Shown one piece after another: positions 33,458 through 40,186 of a stretch of 40,186 nucleotides of DNA. The position numbers were made by a program, and so were the translations under genes. Each line of letters opens with the position of its first letter. Position 1 is the first letter of the stretch. This stretch comes from Vibrio chagasii (GTDB taxonomy: Bacteria > Pseudomonadota > Gammaproteobacteria > Enterobacterales > Vibrionaceae): positions 309,162 through 349,347 of the forward strand of contig NZ_MSCI01000003.1 of assembly GCF_002954585.1 (NCBI RefSeq), given 5' to 3'. Below the pieces are notes generated by a model, which saw nothing but the letters and a program-made list of their open reading frames with translations, was not told where the DNA came from and made no database searches.

Positions 33458-33490
33458 AAAAAGCCACGCATGAGAATGTGTGGTTTTTTA
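33458..33490 (+). terminator. dusA terminator
   Basis: Stem CCACgCAT / ATGtGTGG with a short GAGA loop, followed by six T and preceded by A's. Confidence 0.85.
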
Positions 33491-33528
33491 TTTTCTTGAT
33501 AAATAAGGGTTTTATTGGTTCTGGCGAC

Positions 33529-33545
33529 TTGGTACAGAAGCTGCA
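33529..33545 (+). promoter_or_regulatory. sigma-54 promoter of pspG
   Basis: TTGGTACA-N4-CTGCA: the -24 GG and -12 GC are exactly 10 bp apart, matching the RpoN consensus TTGGCACG-N4-TTGCA at most positions. It lies 49 bp before the pspG ATG. E. coli pspG is likewise RpoN/PspF-dependent. I did not identify PspF upstream sites. Confidence 0.8.
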
Positions 33546-33594
33546 ATGTTAGGGATTAGGAAAGATAGGTCATTAACTCATTAGGGAGACCATT

Positions 33595-33816
33595 ATGTTT
33601 GAATTAATCTTTGTTCTTATTTTCGTTGCTACGCTTCTTGTGACAGGCATTACCTTTATGACGGTATTAGCGGCAACAGGAGTTGCATTAGCCGTAATGT
33701 TGCTGCTTGGTATGATGAGCGTGGTGTTCAAATTACTGCCTTGGTTGATTGTGATTGCAATCGGTGTGTGGTTTTTCAAAAACTTTGTACATAGCTCGAG
33801 TCAGAGACGCTACTAA
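33595..33816 (+). CDS. pspG: phage-shock / envelope-stress protein PspG
   Basis: A 73-aa inner-membrane protein starting MFELIFVLIFVATLLVTGIT, with two or three hydrophobic segments (about 3-25, 28-45, 47-65), the V-F-K-L-L-P-W-L block seen in E. coli PspG and a charged C-terminal tail ending R-R-Y. PspG is a member of the Psp regulon induced by inner-membrane stress. AGGGAG lies before the ATG, and the sigma-54 promoter at 33529-33545 supports the assignment. The psp core genes are not in this window. Confidence 0.88.
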   Translation: MFELIFVLIFVATLLVTGITFMTVLAATGVALAVMLLLGMMSVVFKLLPWLIVIAIGVWFFKNFVHSSSQRRY

Positions 33817-33951
33817 AGTCATGACACCGTCAAATATCGGCTTGCCGTCGGTTTATCGTTTTAGTCTTTAAGATGTGTGGTAGAATTTTCTCCAATAATC
33901 TATGAATGTGCATACACTTAGCACAACGATATGGAATTGGAGCTATCTCAA

Positions 33952-34617
33952 ATGAATAAAATGCCATTAATTGCTTTAGTGGGAATGCTATCTTTAAGTT
34001 CAGCGGTATCTGCTGAGGAAGAGTTTTCTTACACGGCTAAAGTCGGTGCCGATATGTGGTGGGGAAGTACCAAGCTAAATGAAGTGAGACAAGACGAAGA
34101 CTCTAACTCTCCTTCTGTGTATTTCGCATTTGAGCATAATGCCCCAATGCTGCCAAATGCTAGCTTCCGTTATACGTCTATTGATACGGATGCATTGGCT
34201 TTTGATAAGTACGACTACACATTCTACTACACCTTGCTAGAGCACAAGTTGATGAACTTCGATGCGGGTCTGACGTTTACTCAGTACTCAAACTCGAATT
34301 ACATTGAACCTCAAAAAGGAACTCAAGCAAGCTTCGATGAATTTACGTGGAGCTTCTACGGTAACGCAGAGATCAACGTTCCTGACACCAACTTCGATAT
34401 CATTGGTACCATGGAATTCGGTGATAGCAGCGGTATTAAGAGCACAGATTTGATGGCGGGTGTTCAGTACCGAATCCCAGTATCAGAGTCTGAAATCGCT
34501 CTGCGCGGTGGTTATCGTGTTATCGACTTAGATTCAGATGAGTTCTTTGATTCTGAGTTAGGTAAAAACTTTGTCATGGTAGATGGTTGGTTTGCTGGCG
34601 CAGAAGTGCGATTCTAA
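33952..34617 (+). CDS. outer-membrane beta-barrel protein (TIGR04219-like)
   Basis: A 221-aa predicted outer-membrane protein. I use the ATG at 33952 (MNKMPLIALVGMLSL...V-S-A-E), which gives a clean signal peptide of about 21 residues and has TTGGAG 9 bp upstream; an ATG at 33931 would add seven residues. The mature part is alternating-polarity beta strands (S-Y-T-A-K-V-G-A-D-M-W-W-G, Y-D-Y-T-F-Y-Y-T-L-L) and ends A-E-V-R-F, the C-terminal aromatic typical of barrels. Family name is from memory of Vibrio annotations. Function is unknown. Confidence 0.75.
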   Translation: MNKMPLIALVGMLSLSSAVSAEEEFSYTAKVGADMWWGSTKLNEVRQDEDSNSPSVYFAFEHNAPMLPNASFRYTSIDTDALAFDKYDYTFYYTLLEHKLMNFDAGLTFTQYSNSNYIEPQKGTQASFDEFTWSFYGNAEINVPDTNFDIIGTMEFGDSSGIKSTDLMAGVQYRIPVSESEIALRGGYRVIDLDSDEFFDSELGKNFVMVDGWFAGAEVRF

Positions 34618-34651
34618 GCTCACCTAAAGAACATCTAAAACTAATTTTAAG

Positions 34652-34679
34652 AACGCCGCTTTATTAAGCGGCGTTTTTT
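34652..34679 (+). terminator. terminator of the outer-membrane protein gene
   Basis: ACGCCGCTT-tatt-AAGCGGCGT followed by six T. Confidence 0.92.
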
Positions 34680-34691
34680 ATATCTGTTGGT

Positions 34692-34723
34692 TATACCCAG
34701 CATCTTGAGGTTACTTGGGTATA
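34692..34723. repeat. 32-bp palindromic repeat of Vibrio type
   Basis: TATACCCA (34692-34699) and TGGGTATA (34716-34723) are perfect inverted arms around an imperfectly palindromic centre (GCATCTTGAGGTTACT). I recall this TATACCCA...TTGAGG...TGGGTATA unit as a common short intergenic repeat in Vibrio. Only one copy is present here. Confidence 0.6.
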
Positions 34724-34838
34724 TATCGTTCTGGAATTAGTTAGCACATTCATCACTTTCGACCATCCTTATACAGGAAGCTGATTAACGTCTATTCTTA
34801 TAAGGTCTATATTGTTGGGTTAGAACAAGGGATGGAAT

Positions 34839-35069
34839 ATGACACTCAATGAATTACGCAATTTATATCGAGAAAATTTGTTAGTTGAAGCCATCATAGA
34901 GCCCTCAATACAAGAAGGGGCTTGGGTTGTGGAGTTTCGCCATATGGGTGGCGGCTTTGTTCTGCTTACAGATGTCCATGGTGAAGAGTGCCATTACGCG
35001 GATTTAGACCTAGCATCTAAGTCGGCAATGGCGGTCGGTTTTCAACAAGTTCGTATTGAAAACCAGTAG
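34839..35069 (+). CDS. small conserved-looking protein of unknown function
   Basis: A 76-aa soluble acidic protein (MTLNELRNLYRENLLVEAI...). It alternates beta-like stretches (G-A-W-V-V-E-F-R-H, G-G-G-F-V-L-L-T-D) and ends with A-M-A-V-G-F-Q-Q-V-R-I-E. GGGATGG lies before the ATG. It has no TM segment or signal. I do not recognise the family. It lies between an outer-membrane protein gene and cysJ; there is no evidence that it belongs to the sulfate operon. Confidence 0.65.
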   Translation: MTLNELRNLYRENLLVEAIIEPSIQEGAWVVEFRHMGGGFVLLTDVHGEECHYADLDLASKSAMAVGFQQVRIENQ

Positions 35070-35192
35070 CCCATTTACCTATTCAATCGCTTTTTACTTC
35101 CAAAAAGTTATAAAACATACTTTTCTATTCTTTCTTGTTATTAAAAGGAGTGGTTAATCTATCGTCACGCAATGATTAGGGATGTCGTGACC

Positions 35193-37058
35193 ATGTCTTT
35201 AAATAAGAAAGAGTCTTCACAAAATAATAATGCACAGTCTGGGGCGAACGAGCTACCTGGATTAGCTGCACCGCTTAATGACCAACAACTGGGTCATCTT
35301 CAACAAACTGTTTCCGAATTATCTTCTCAGCAACTGGCATGGGTCAGTGGTTACCTATGGGGTGTGAGCCAGGCTCAACCTGTGGGCGCAGCCGCACCTA
35401 TTACTCAAGCAGCTGCGGCGGTTGCTGCAAAACCTGCTGGCAAGCTCAGCATTATCTTTGCTTCTCAAACCGGTAATGCCAAAGGTGTCGCTGAATCACT
35501 AGAAGCAGAAGCAAAAGCCCTAGGTATCGCCGTCGAGCTTTTCGATGCCAGTGATTACAAAGGCAAGAACCTAGCTAAAGAGACGCACGTCATTTTCGTG
35601 GCTTCAACTAATGGTGAGGGTGAAGCGCCAGATAACGCGATTGAGCTGCACGAATTCCTACAATCAAAGAAAGCGCCAAAGCTATCAAACTTACAATATG
35701 GTGTGATTGGTCTGGGTGACTCAAGCTACGAGTTTTTCTGCCAAACAGCGAAAGACTTCGATAACTTCCTAGCTAAGCTTGGTGCTAAATCATTTGTTGA
35801 CCGTCTTGACTGTGACGTGGACTACGAATCGGCAGCAACCGAGTGGCGTGCTAAAGCTCTATCACAAGTACAAGAAACACTGTCGACGGGCGCTGAAGCT
35901 GAGGTAGTTCAATTACCAGTAGGTCAAGCCGCTTCTGGTCATTCGCAGTACACCAAGCAAAACCCATACACCGCAACATTGCTAACAAGTCAAAAGATCA
36001 CAGGTCGTGATTCGGGTAAAGATGTTCGTCATATTGAGATTGATCTGGATGAGTCCGGTATTACTTATCAACCGGGTGACGCACTGGGTGTGTGGTATGA
36101 AAACAGTTCAGAATTAGCGAATCAGATTCTTGCTAAAGTTGGGCTCTCTGGTATCGAGAGCGTAGATGTGGATGGTGAAAACCTCTCTATTCATAGTGCT
36201 TTAGTGAGTAAGTTCGAGATCACGGCTTCAAACCCTCAACTTGTGACTAAGTTTGCTGAGCTATCTGGTAGCAAGAAACTGTTAAAGCTGGTGGAAGATA
36301 AAGACAAGCTTCGTGAATACGCGAGCAACACGCAAATTGTTGATGTATTAGCTGAGAAGAAAACCAAACTATCGGCTGATGAGCTTTTAGGTCTGTTACG
36401 TAAGCTTACACCTCGCCTTTACTCAATCGCATCGAGCCAAGCTGAAGTAGATGAAGAAGTTCACCTAACAGTTGGCTTGGTGGAATACCAAAAAGGTGAA
36501 GAGTCTCGTTTAGGTGGAGCATCAAGTTTCCTAGCTCAGCGTTTAGAGGAAGGTGGTGAAGTGAAGGTGTTCGTAGAGAACAACAATAACTTTAAGCTAC
36601 CACAAGACGACAATACTCCAATCATTATGGTCGGCCCAGGTACCGGTATCGCACCATTCCGCAGTTTTGTTCAAGAGCGTGAACACAATGACGCTCAAGG
36701 CAAGAGCTGGTTGTTCTTTGGCGACCGTACCTTTACTCAAGACTTCCTATACCAAGTTGAATGGCAGAAGTACCTCAAATCTGGAGCGCTAACCAAGCTA
36801 GATGTTGCTTTTAGTCGCGACCAAAAAGAGAAAGTGTATGTTCAAGACCGCTTAATCGAGCAGGCGGATCAAGTATGGCAATGGCTACAAGAAGGCGCGT
36901 ACTTTTATGTGTGTGGCGATGCGACTCGAATGGCGAAAGACGTGCATGAAGCACTAGTTACGATTGCTGAACAGCAGGGCAATCAAAGCCGCGAACAGGC
37001 TGAGCAATTTATTAATGATTTACGTAAAGCGAAACGTTACCAAAGGGATGTGTACTAA
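35193..37058 (+). CDS. cysJ: sulfite reductase [NADPH] flavoprotein alpha-component
   Basis: Diflavin reductase passing electrons from NADPH via FAD and FMN to CysI. An Ala-rich linker is followed by the flavodoxin domain (about 80-225; F-A-S-Q-T-G-N-A-K-G and A-S-T-N-G-E-G-E-A-P-D-N), then the FAD domain (P-R-L-Y-S-I-A-S-S) and NADP domain (V-G-P-G-T-G-I-A-P-F-R), ending Y-Q-R-D-V-Y. I choose the ATG at 35193 (MSLNKKESS, 621 aa) with AGGGA about 10 bp upstream; an ATG at 35172 lacks a site at proper spacing. A strong AAAAGGAG at 35143-35150 has no start codon at correct distance. The stop shares one base with the cysI start. Confidence 0.96.
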   Translation: MSLNKKESSQNNNAQSGANELPGLAAPLNDQQLGHLQQTVSELSSQQLAWVSGYLWGVSQAQPVGAAAPITQAAAAVAAKPAGKLSIIFASQTGNAKGVAESLEAEAKALGIAVELFDASDYKGKNLAKETHVIFVASTNGEGEAPDNAIELHEFLQSKKAPKLSNLQYGVIGLGDSSYEFFCQTAKDFDNFLAKLGAKSFVDRLDCDVDYESAATEWRAKALSQVQETLSTGAEAEVVQLPVGQAASGHSQYTKQNPYTATLLTSQKITGRDSGKDVRHIEIDLDESGITYQPGDALGVWYENSSELANQILAKVGLSGIESVDVDGENLSIHSALVSKFEITASNPQLVTKFAELSGSKKLLKLVEDKDKLREYASNTQIVDVLAEKKTKLSADELLGLLRKLTPRLYSIASSQAEVDEEVHLTVGLVEYQKGEESRLGGASSFLAQRLEEGGEVKVFVENNNNFKLPQDDNTPIIMVGPGTGIAPFRSFVQEREHNDAQGKSWLFFGDRTFTQDFLYQVEWQKYLKSGALTKLDVAFSRDQKEKVYVQDRLIEQADQVWQWLQEGAYFYVCGDATRMAKDVHEALVTIAEQQGNQSREQAEQFINDLRKAKRYQRDVY

Positions 37059-38785
37059 TGAGCAAGCAAGTAATAGAGCAAGAAGTGCTAGGCCAAGTAC
37101 TTGGCCCATTGGCTGACAATGAACGTCTAAAGCGTGAGAGTAATAACCTGCGCGGTACGATTGAGCAAGACTTACAAGATCGTATCACTGGCGGCTTTAC
37201 AGCAGATAACTTCCAACTGATTCGTTTCCACGGCATGTACCAACAAGACGACCGTGACATTCGTAACGAACGTGCTAAGCAAAAGCTAGAGCCTCTGCAT
37301 AATGTCATGCTCCGTGCGCGTATGCCTGGTGGCATCATTACTCCTAAGCAATGGTTAGCGATTGATAAGTTTGCCGATGAAAGTACGTCTTATGGTTCAA
37401 TCCGTTTAACGACTCGTCAAACGTTTCAGTTTCACGGTGTGTTAAAGCCAAATATCAAGCTGATGCACCAAACGCTAAATAGCATTGGTATTGATTCAAT
37501 TGCTACAGCGGGTGACGTAAACCGAAACGTTTTGTGTACGACAAACCCAGTAGAATCTGAACTTCACCAAGAAGCCTATGAGTGGGCGAAGAAAATCAGT
37601 GAACACCTACTTCCTAAAACTCGTGCTTATGCTGAGATTTGGCTTGATGGCGAGAAATTAGAAACAACCGATGATGAGCCAATCTTAGGTAATAACTATC
37701 TACCGCGTAAATTCAAGACAACGGTCGTGATCCCACCACAAAATGATGTCGACGTTCACGCTAATGATCTTAACTTTGTCGCTATTGCTGAAGATGGAAA
37801 GCTCGTGGGCTTTAACGTGTTAGTCGGTGGTGGCTTAGCAATGACGCACGGTGATACCTCTACTTATGCTCGTAAAGCTGACGACTTTGGTTTTGTACCA
37901 CTAGAAAATACGTTAGATGTTGCGGCAGCGGTTGTTACCACACAGCGTGACTGGGGTAACCGCTCAAACCGTAAAAATGCAAAAACTAAGTACACACTAG
38001 ACCGTGTAGGTATTGATGTGTTCAAAGCGGAAGTTGAAAAGCGTGCGGGTGTTAAGTTCTCGGAAAGTCGCCCTTATGAATTCACAGAACGTGGTGACCG
38101 TATCGGCTGGGTTGAAGGCATTGATGGTAAGCACCACTTAGCGCTTTTTATTGAAAATGGTCGCTTGCTTGATTTCCCTGATAAAGCATTGAAAACCGGT
38201 GTTGCAGAAATTGCTAAGATCCACAAAGGCGATTTCCGTATGACTGCAAACCAAAACTTAATTGTTGCTGGTGTCCCTAAGAGCCAGAAGGCAAAAATTG
38301 AGAAGCTAGCTCGTCAATATGGCCTGATGGATGACGCGGTAAGTGAACAGCGTAAAAACTCGATGGCGTGTGTGGCATTTCCTACGTGTCCGCTAGCGAT
38401 GGCAGAGGCCGAACGTTTTCTTCCTGAGTTTGTTACCGATGTTGAAGGTATCCTTAAGAAACATGGTTTGCCAGAAGACGATAACATCATCCTTCGTGTA
38501 ACAGGGTGTCCAAATGGCTGTGGCCGTGCAATGTTGGCTGAACTTGGTTTAGTAGGCAAAGCACCAGGTCGTTACAATATGCATTTAGGTGGCAACAAAG
38601 CCGGCACTCGTATTCCTAAGATGTATAAAGAGAACATCACATCAGCTCAAATCTTAGAAGAGATTGATTCGCTGGTGGGCCGTTGGGCTGCAGAACGAGA
38701 AGAGAACGAAGGGTTCGGTGATTTCACAATCCGAGCTGGCATCATCCAAGAGGTGATCATTTCAAAGAGGGATCTGCATGCATAA
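37058..38785 (+). CDS. cysI: sulfite reductase hemoprotein beta-component
   Basis: Siroheme and 4Fe-4S enzyme reducing sulfite to sulfide. At 575 aa it is near E. coli (570). The cluster/siroheme cysteines are C438, C444 (C-V-A-F-P-T-C-P), C484 and C488 (C-P-N-G-C). Substrate-binding motifs such as R-L-T-T-R-Q-T-F-Q-F-H-G and D-V-N-R-N-V are present. The ATG overlaps the cysJ stop (TAATG) and the 3' end overlaps cysH by 8 bp, so the three genes are translationally coupled. Confidence 0.97.
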   Translation: MSKQVIEQEVLGQVLGPLADNERLKRESNNLRGTIEQDLQDRITGGFTADNFQLIRFHGMYQQDDRDIRNERAKQKLEPLHNVMLRARMPGGIITPKQWLAIDKFADESTSYGSIRLTTRQTFQFHGVLKPNIKLMHQTLNSIGIDSIATAGDVNRNVLCTTNPVESELHQEAYEWAKKISEHLLPKTRAYAEIWLDGEKLETTDDEPILGNNYLPRKFKTTVVIPPQNDVDVHANDLNFVAIAEDGKLVGFNVLVGGGLAMTHGDTSTYARKADDFGFVPLENTLDVAAAVVTTQRDWGNRSNRKNAKTKYTLDRVGIDVFKAEVEKRAGVKFSESRPYEFTERGDRIGWVEGIDGKHHLALFIENGRLLDFPDKALKTGVAEIAKIHKGDFRMTANQNLIVAGVPKSQKAKIEKLARQYGLMDDAVSEQRKNSMACVAFPTCPLAMAEAERFLPEFVTDVEGILKKHGLPEDDNIILRVTGCPNGCGRAMLAELGLVGKAPGRYNMHLGGNKAGTRIPKMYKENITSAQILEEIDSLVGRWAAEREENEGFGDFTIRAGIIQEVIISKRDLHA

Positions 38786-39554
38786 TTCTGTCGCTTCAAA
38801 ATTGAAGTTAGCAGAACTGCTCGCACTGACCAAGACGGAGCAGGTACTTCGTCTTGGACAGATTAACGCAGAGTTAGAACAGCTAACTGCTTTAGAAAGA
38901 GTGAAATGGGCACTAGAAAACTTAGAAGGAACACATGTTGTGTCTTCAAGTTTTGGAATCCAAGCAGCACTCATGCTGCACTTAGTCACTCAGGCAAAGC
39001 CGGATATTCCGGTTATTCTTACCGATACCGGGTACCTATTTCCAGAAACCTATCGTTTTATAGATGAGTTAAGCCAGAAGCTCACCTTAAACCTACAAGT
39101 ATTTCGTGCTCAGCAAAGCCCTAATTGGCAAGAAGCGCAATATGGGAAACTGTGGGAACAAGGATTAGAGGGTATCGAAAAGTACAACAAGCTAAATAAA
39201 GTCGAACCGATGAGAAGGGCGTTAGATGAACTTGAGGCTGGTACTTGGTTCTCCGGGTTGAGAAGAGAGCAGTCCCAATCACGTGCAAACTTGGCAATCT
39301 TATCTATCCAAAATGGTGTGTTTAAGTTCTTACCTATAATCGATTGGACCAATAAAGATGTTCACTACTACTTAGAAGAGCACGGTTTAAGTTACCACCC
39401 GCTTCGAGAGCAGGGTTACCTTTCAGTTGGAGATACACATACAACTAAGAAGTGGGAGCCAGGTATGACAGAAGAAGAAACCCGCTTTAACGGGTTAAAG
39501 CGAGAATGTGGGCTTCATGAAGACGATGGCGAACAAGATGGCTCTGGTATTTAG
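38778..39554 (+). CDS. cysH: phosphoadenosine phosphosulfate (PAPS) reductase
   Basis: Thioredoxin- or glutaredoxin-dependent reduction of PAPS to sulfite, the step before CysJI. The 258-aa protein has the P-loop-like S-S-S-F-G-I-Q-A-A, V-I-L-T-D-T-G-Y-L-F-P-E-T-Y, W-F-S-G-L-R-R-E-Q-S and the catalytic C244 in K-R-E-C-G-L-H. It lacks the extra Cys pairs that bind a 4Fe-4S cluster in APS reductases, so it is the PAPS-specific type. It is the last gene of cysJIH, with a terminator at 39569-39597. Confidence 0.96.
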   Translation: MHNSVASKLKLAELLALTKTEQVLRLGQINAELEQLTALERVKWALENLEGTHVVSSSFGIQAALMLHLVTQAKPDIPVILTDTGYLFPETYRFIDELSQKLTLNLQVFRAQQSPNWQEAQYGKLWEQGLEGIEKYNKLNKVEPMRRALDELEAGTWFSGLRREQSQSRANLAILSIQNGVFKFLPIIDWTNKDVHYYLEEHGLSYHPLREQGYLSVGDTHTTKKWEPGMTEEETRFNGLKRECGLHEDDGEQDGSGI

Positions 39555-39568
39555 GAGTATTGCTGATT

Positions 39569-39597
39569 AAAAAGCTGCTTTAGGGCAGCTTTTTTGC
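39569..39597 (+). terminator. cysJIH terminator
   Basis: AAAAGCTGC-tttagg-GCAGCTTTTTT. A second GGGGGT/ACCCCC hairpin (39604-39623) follows without a T-run. Confidence 0.9.
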
Positions 39598-39739
39598 TTT
39601 TCTGGGGGTAAAAAAACACCCCCTGTGGATAACTCTGTGATTAGTTTGTAGGTACTTTGTAGTTAAACTTGCATAAATAGGGGCTTGGTGGTTTATCCAT
39701 CATGTAAGCCTTGTTTTTGCATTTTTTTTAAATAAACAC

Positions 39740-39767
39740 TTGTCAATGTGAGCGACATCTCTATAAT
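39740..39767 (+). promoter_or_regulatory. rrn P1 promoter
   Basis: TTGTCA, 16-bp spacer, TATAAT, then a GC-rich discriminator GCCGCCTC typical of stringently controlled rRNA promoters. An A/T-rich UP-like tract (39721-39735) lies directly upstream. Confidence 0.88.
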
Positions 39768-39887
39768 GCCGCCTCACTAACACGGCAGACGCCATAAGGC
39801 TTCAGCAAAGAATGTTGGTTAGGCAACTAGCTTCAAGCGATTATTCGCTTCTACTTTTAGAAAGTAGAAATTAATTTTCAAAAGTGT

Positions 39888-39915
39888 TTGACACTGAAGA
39901 TTAAGTCGCTAGAAT
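39888..39915 (+). promoter_or_regulatory. rrn P2 promoter
   Basis: A perfect TTGACA, 16-bp spacer, TAGAAT, then AGCCGCCTC, nearly the same discriminator as P1. The spacing of 148 bp between the two -10 boxes is typical of tandem rRNA promoters. Confidence 0.9.
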
Positions 39916-39956
39916 AGCCGCCTCTTCCGAAGTGATGTAAGTCATAACGAAGAGAA

Positions 39957-39967
39957 GCTCTTTAACA
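39957..39967 (+). promoter_or_regulatory. rrn boxA antitermination site
   Basis: GCTCTTTAACA matches 11 of 12 bases of the rRNA boxA TGCTCTTTAACA (the first T is A here), bound by NusB-S10 for rRNA antitermination. It lies 42 bp after the P2 -10. Confidence 0.9.
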
Positions 39968-40072
39968 ATTTAAACCTATCAATCTGTGTGGGCACTCGTT
40001 GATGAATATCACCAAGTTTGTTTTCGCTTTTTAAAGCAAAGGCAAATGTGAAACTTCGGTTTCAACTTGATT

Positions 40073-40169
40073 TCAATGAACTGAGTGACCAATTCGAATC
40101 GTAAGATTCGGCACAGTCAATTCACAGTCACTATTCGTAAGAATAGGGAATGTAATCAGTATTCATTGA
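40073..40169 (+). other. rrn leader processing domain upstream of 16S rRNA
   Basis: TCAATGAA-CTGA (40073-40084) pairs with TCAG-ta-TTCATTGA (40156-40169), closing a domain with two near-identical hairpins that both have a GTAA (GNRA) loop: CGAATC/GATTCG (40095-40110) and CTATTC/GAATAG (40131-40146). A UUCG hairpin (GAAAC/GTTTC, 40050-40063) lies just upstream. The last bases of the window (CTTAAA) fit the point where Vibrio 16S rRNA begins (AAATTGAAGAG), but that gene is outside the window. Confidence 0.6.
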
Positions 40170-40186
40170 GTCGACAAAATCTTAAA

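Noticed and set aside
1..40186. CRISPR array, prophage, integron or insertion sequence with transposase
   Set aside because: I saw no regularly spaced direct repeats and no integrase or transposase motifs. The dusA locus, sometimes an integration site, shows no inserted island.

Overview
The window reads as chromosome of a marine Vibrio, probably close to the Splendidus group. Pointers are motX (Na+-driven polar flagellar motor) beside purA, a conserved hfq/hflX/hflK/hflC block, cysJIH just upstream of an rRNA operon promoter, and Vibrio-type palindromic repeats. I see no plasmid, prophage, CRISPR or large foreign island. This is core genome, and the interest lies in the intergenic regions.

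Layout. 1-144: 3' part of a tRNA-Gly(GCC) and a broken second copy. 145-735: no gene, but a tRNA terminator and a cluster of DnaA boxes, between tRNA-Gly and queG as E. coli datA is. 736-1878: queG (minus). 2101-11639: tsaE-amiB-mutL-miaA-(terminator)-hfq-hflX-hflK-hflC, covering tRNA modification, cell separation, mismatch repair, RNA chaperoning and FtsH control. 11854-13531: a DUF2065 gene (minus) and purA. 13641-13802: a MITE-like palindrome, then motX with a near-consensus sigma-28 promoter. 14746-16155: an exported deaminase-like amidohydrolase (minus). 16405-19785: rnr and rlmB. 19897-20174: a second MITE-like repeat. 20346-21563: rpsF-rpsR-rplI without priB. 21757-25300: a DUF481 outer-membrane protein (minus), dnaB, alr. 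25458-27856: yjbQ (minus) and pgi. 27998-28935: zur-cheX operon (minus). 28936-32185: a long regulatory region with a 19-codon leader ORF, then an MgtE Mg2+ transporter and an unrecognised two-TM protein. 32408-33816: dusA and pspG (sigma-54 promoter). 33952-35069: an outer-membrane protein and a small unknown gene. 35193-39554: cysJIH. 39600-40186: rrn P1/P2 promoters, boxA and a structured leader; the window ends at or next to the 16S 5' end.

Two candidate undescribed systems stand out. The first is the mgtE leader: a strong ribosome-binding site, a 19-codon ORF beginning M-E-N-D and then R-R, two mutually exclusive hairpins around its 3' end, and a 35-nt G-free C/U-rich stretch. This looks like an independently built counterpart of enterobacterial mgtL/corL-type Mg2+ attenuators, but placed before an MgtE transporter and an unknown membrane protein. 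The second is the DnaA-box cluster at 330-622, a candidate Vibrio datA-like site. All functional statements come from reading sequence and from family knowledge; no searches were run.
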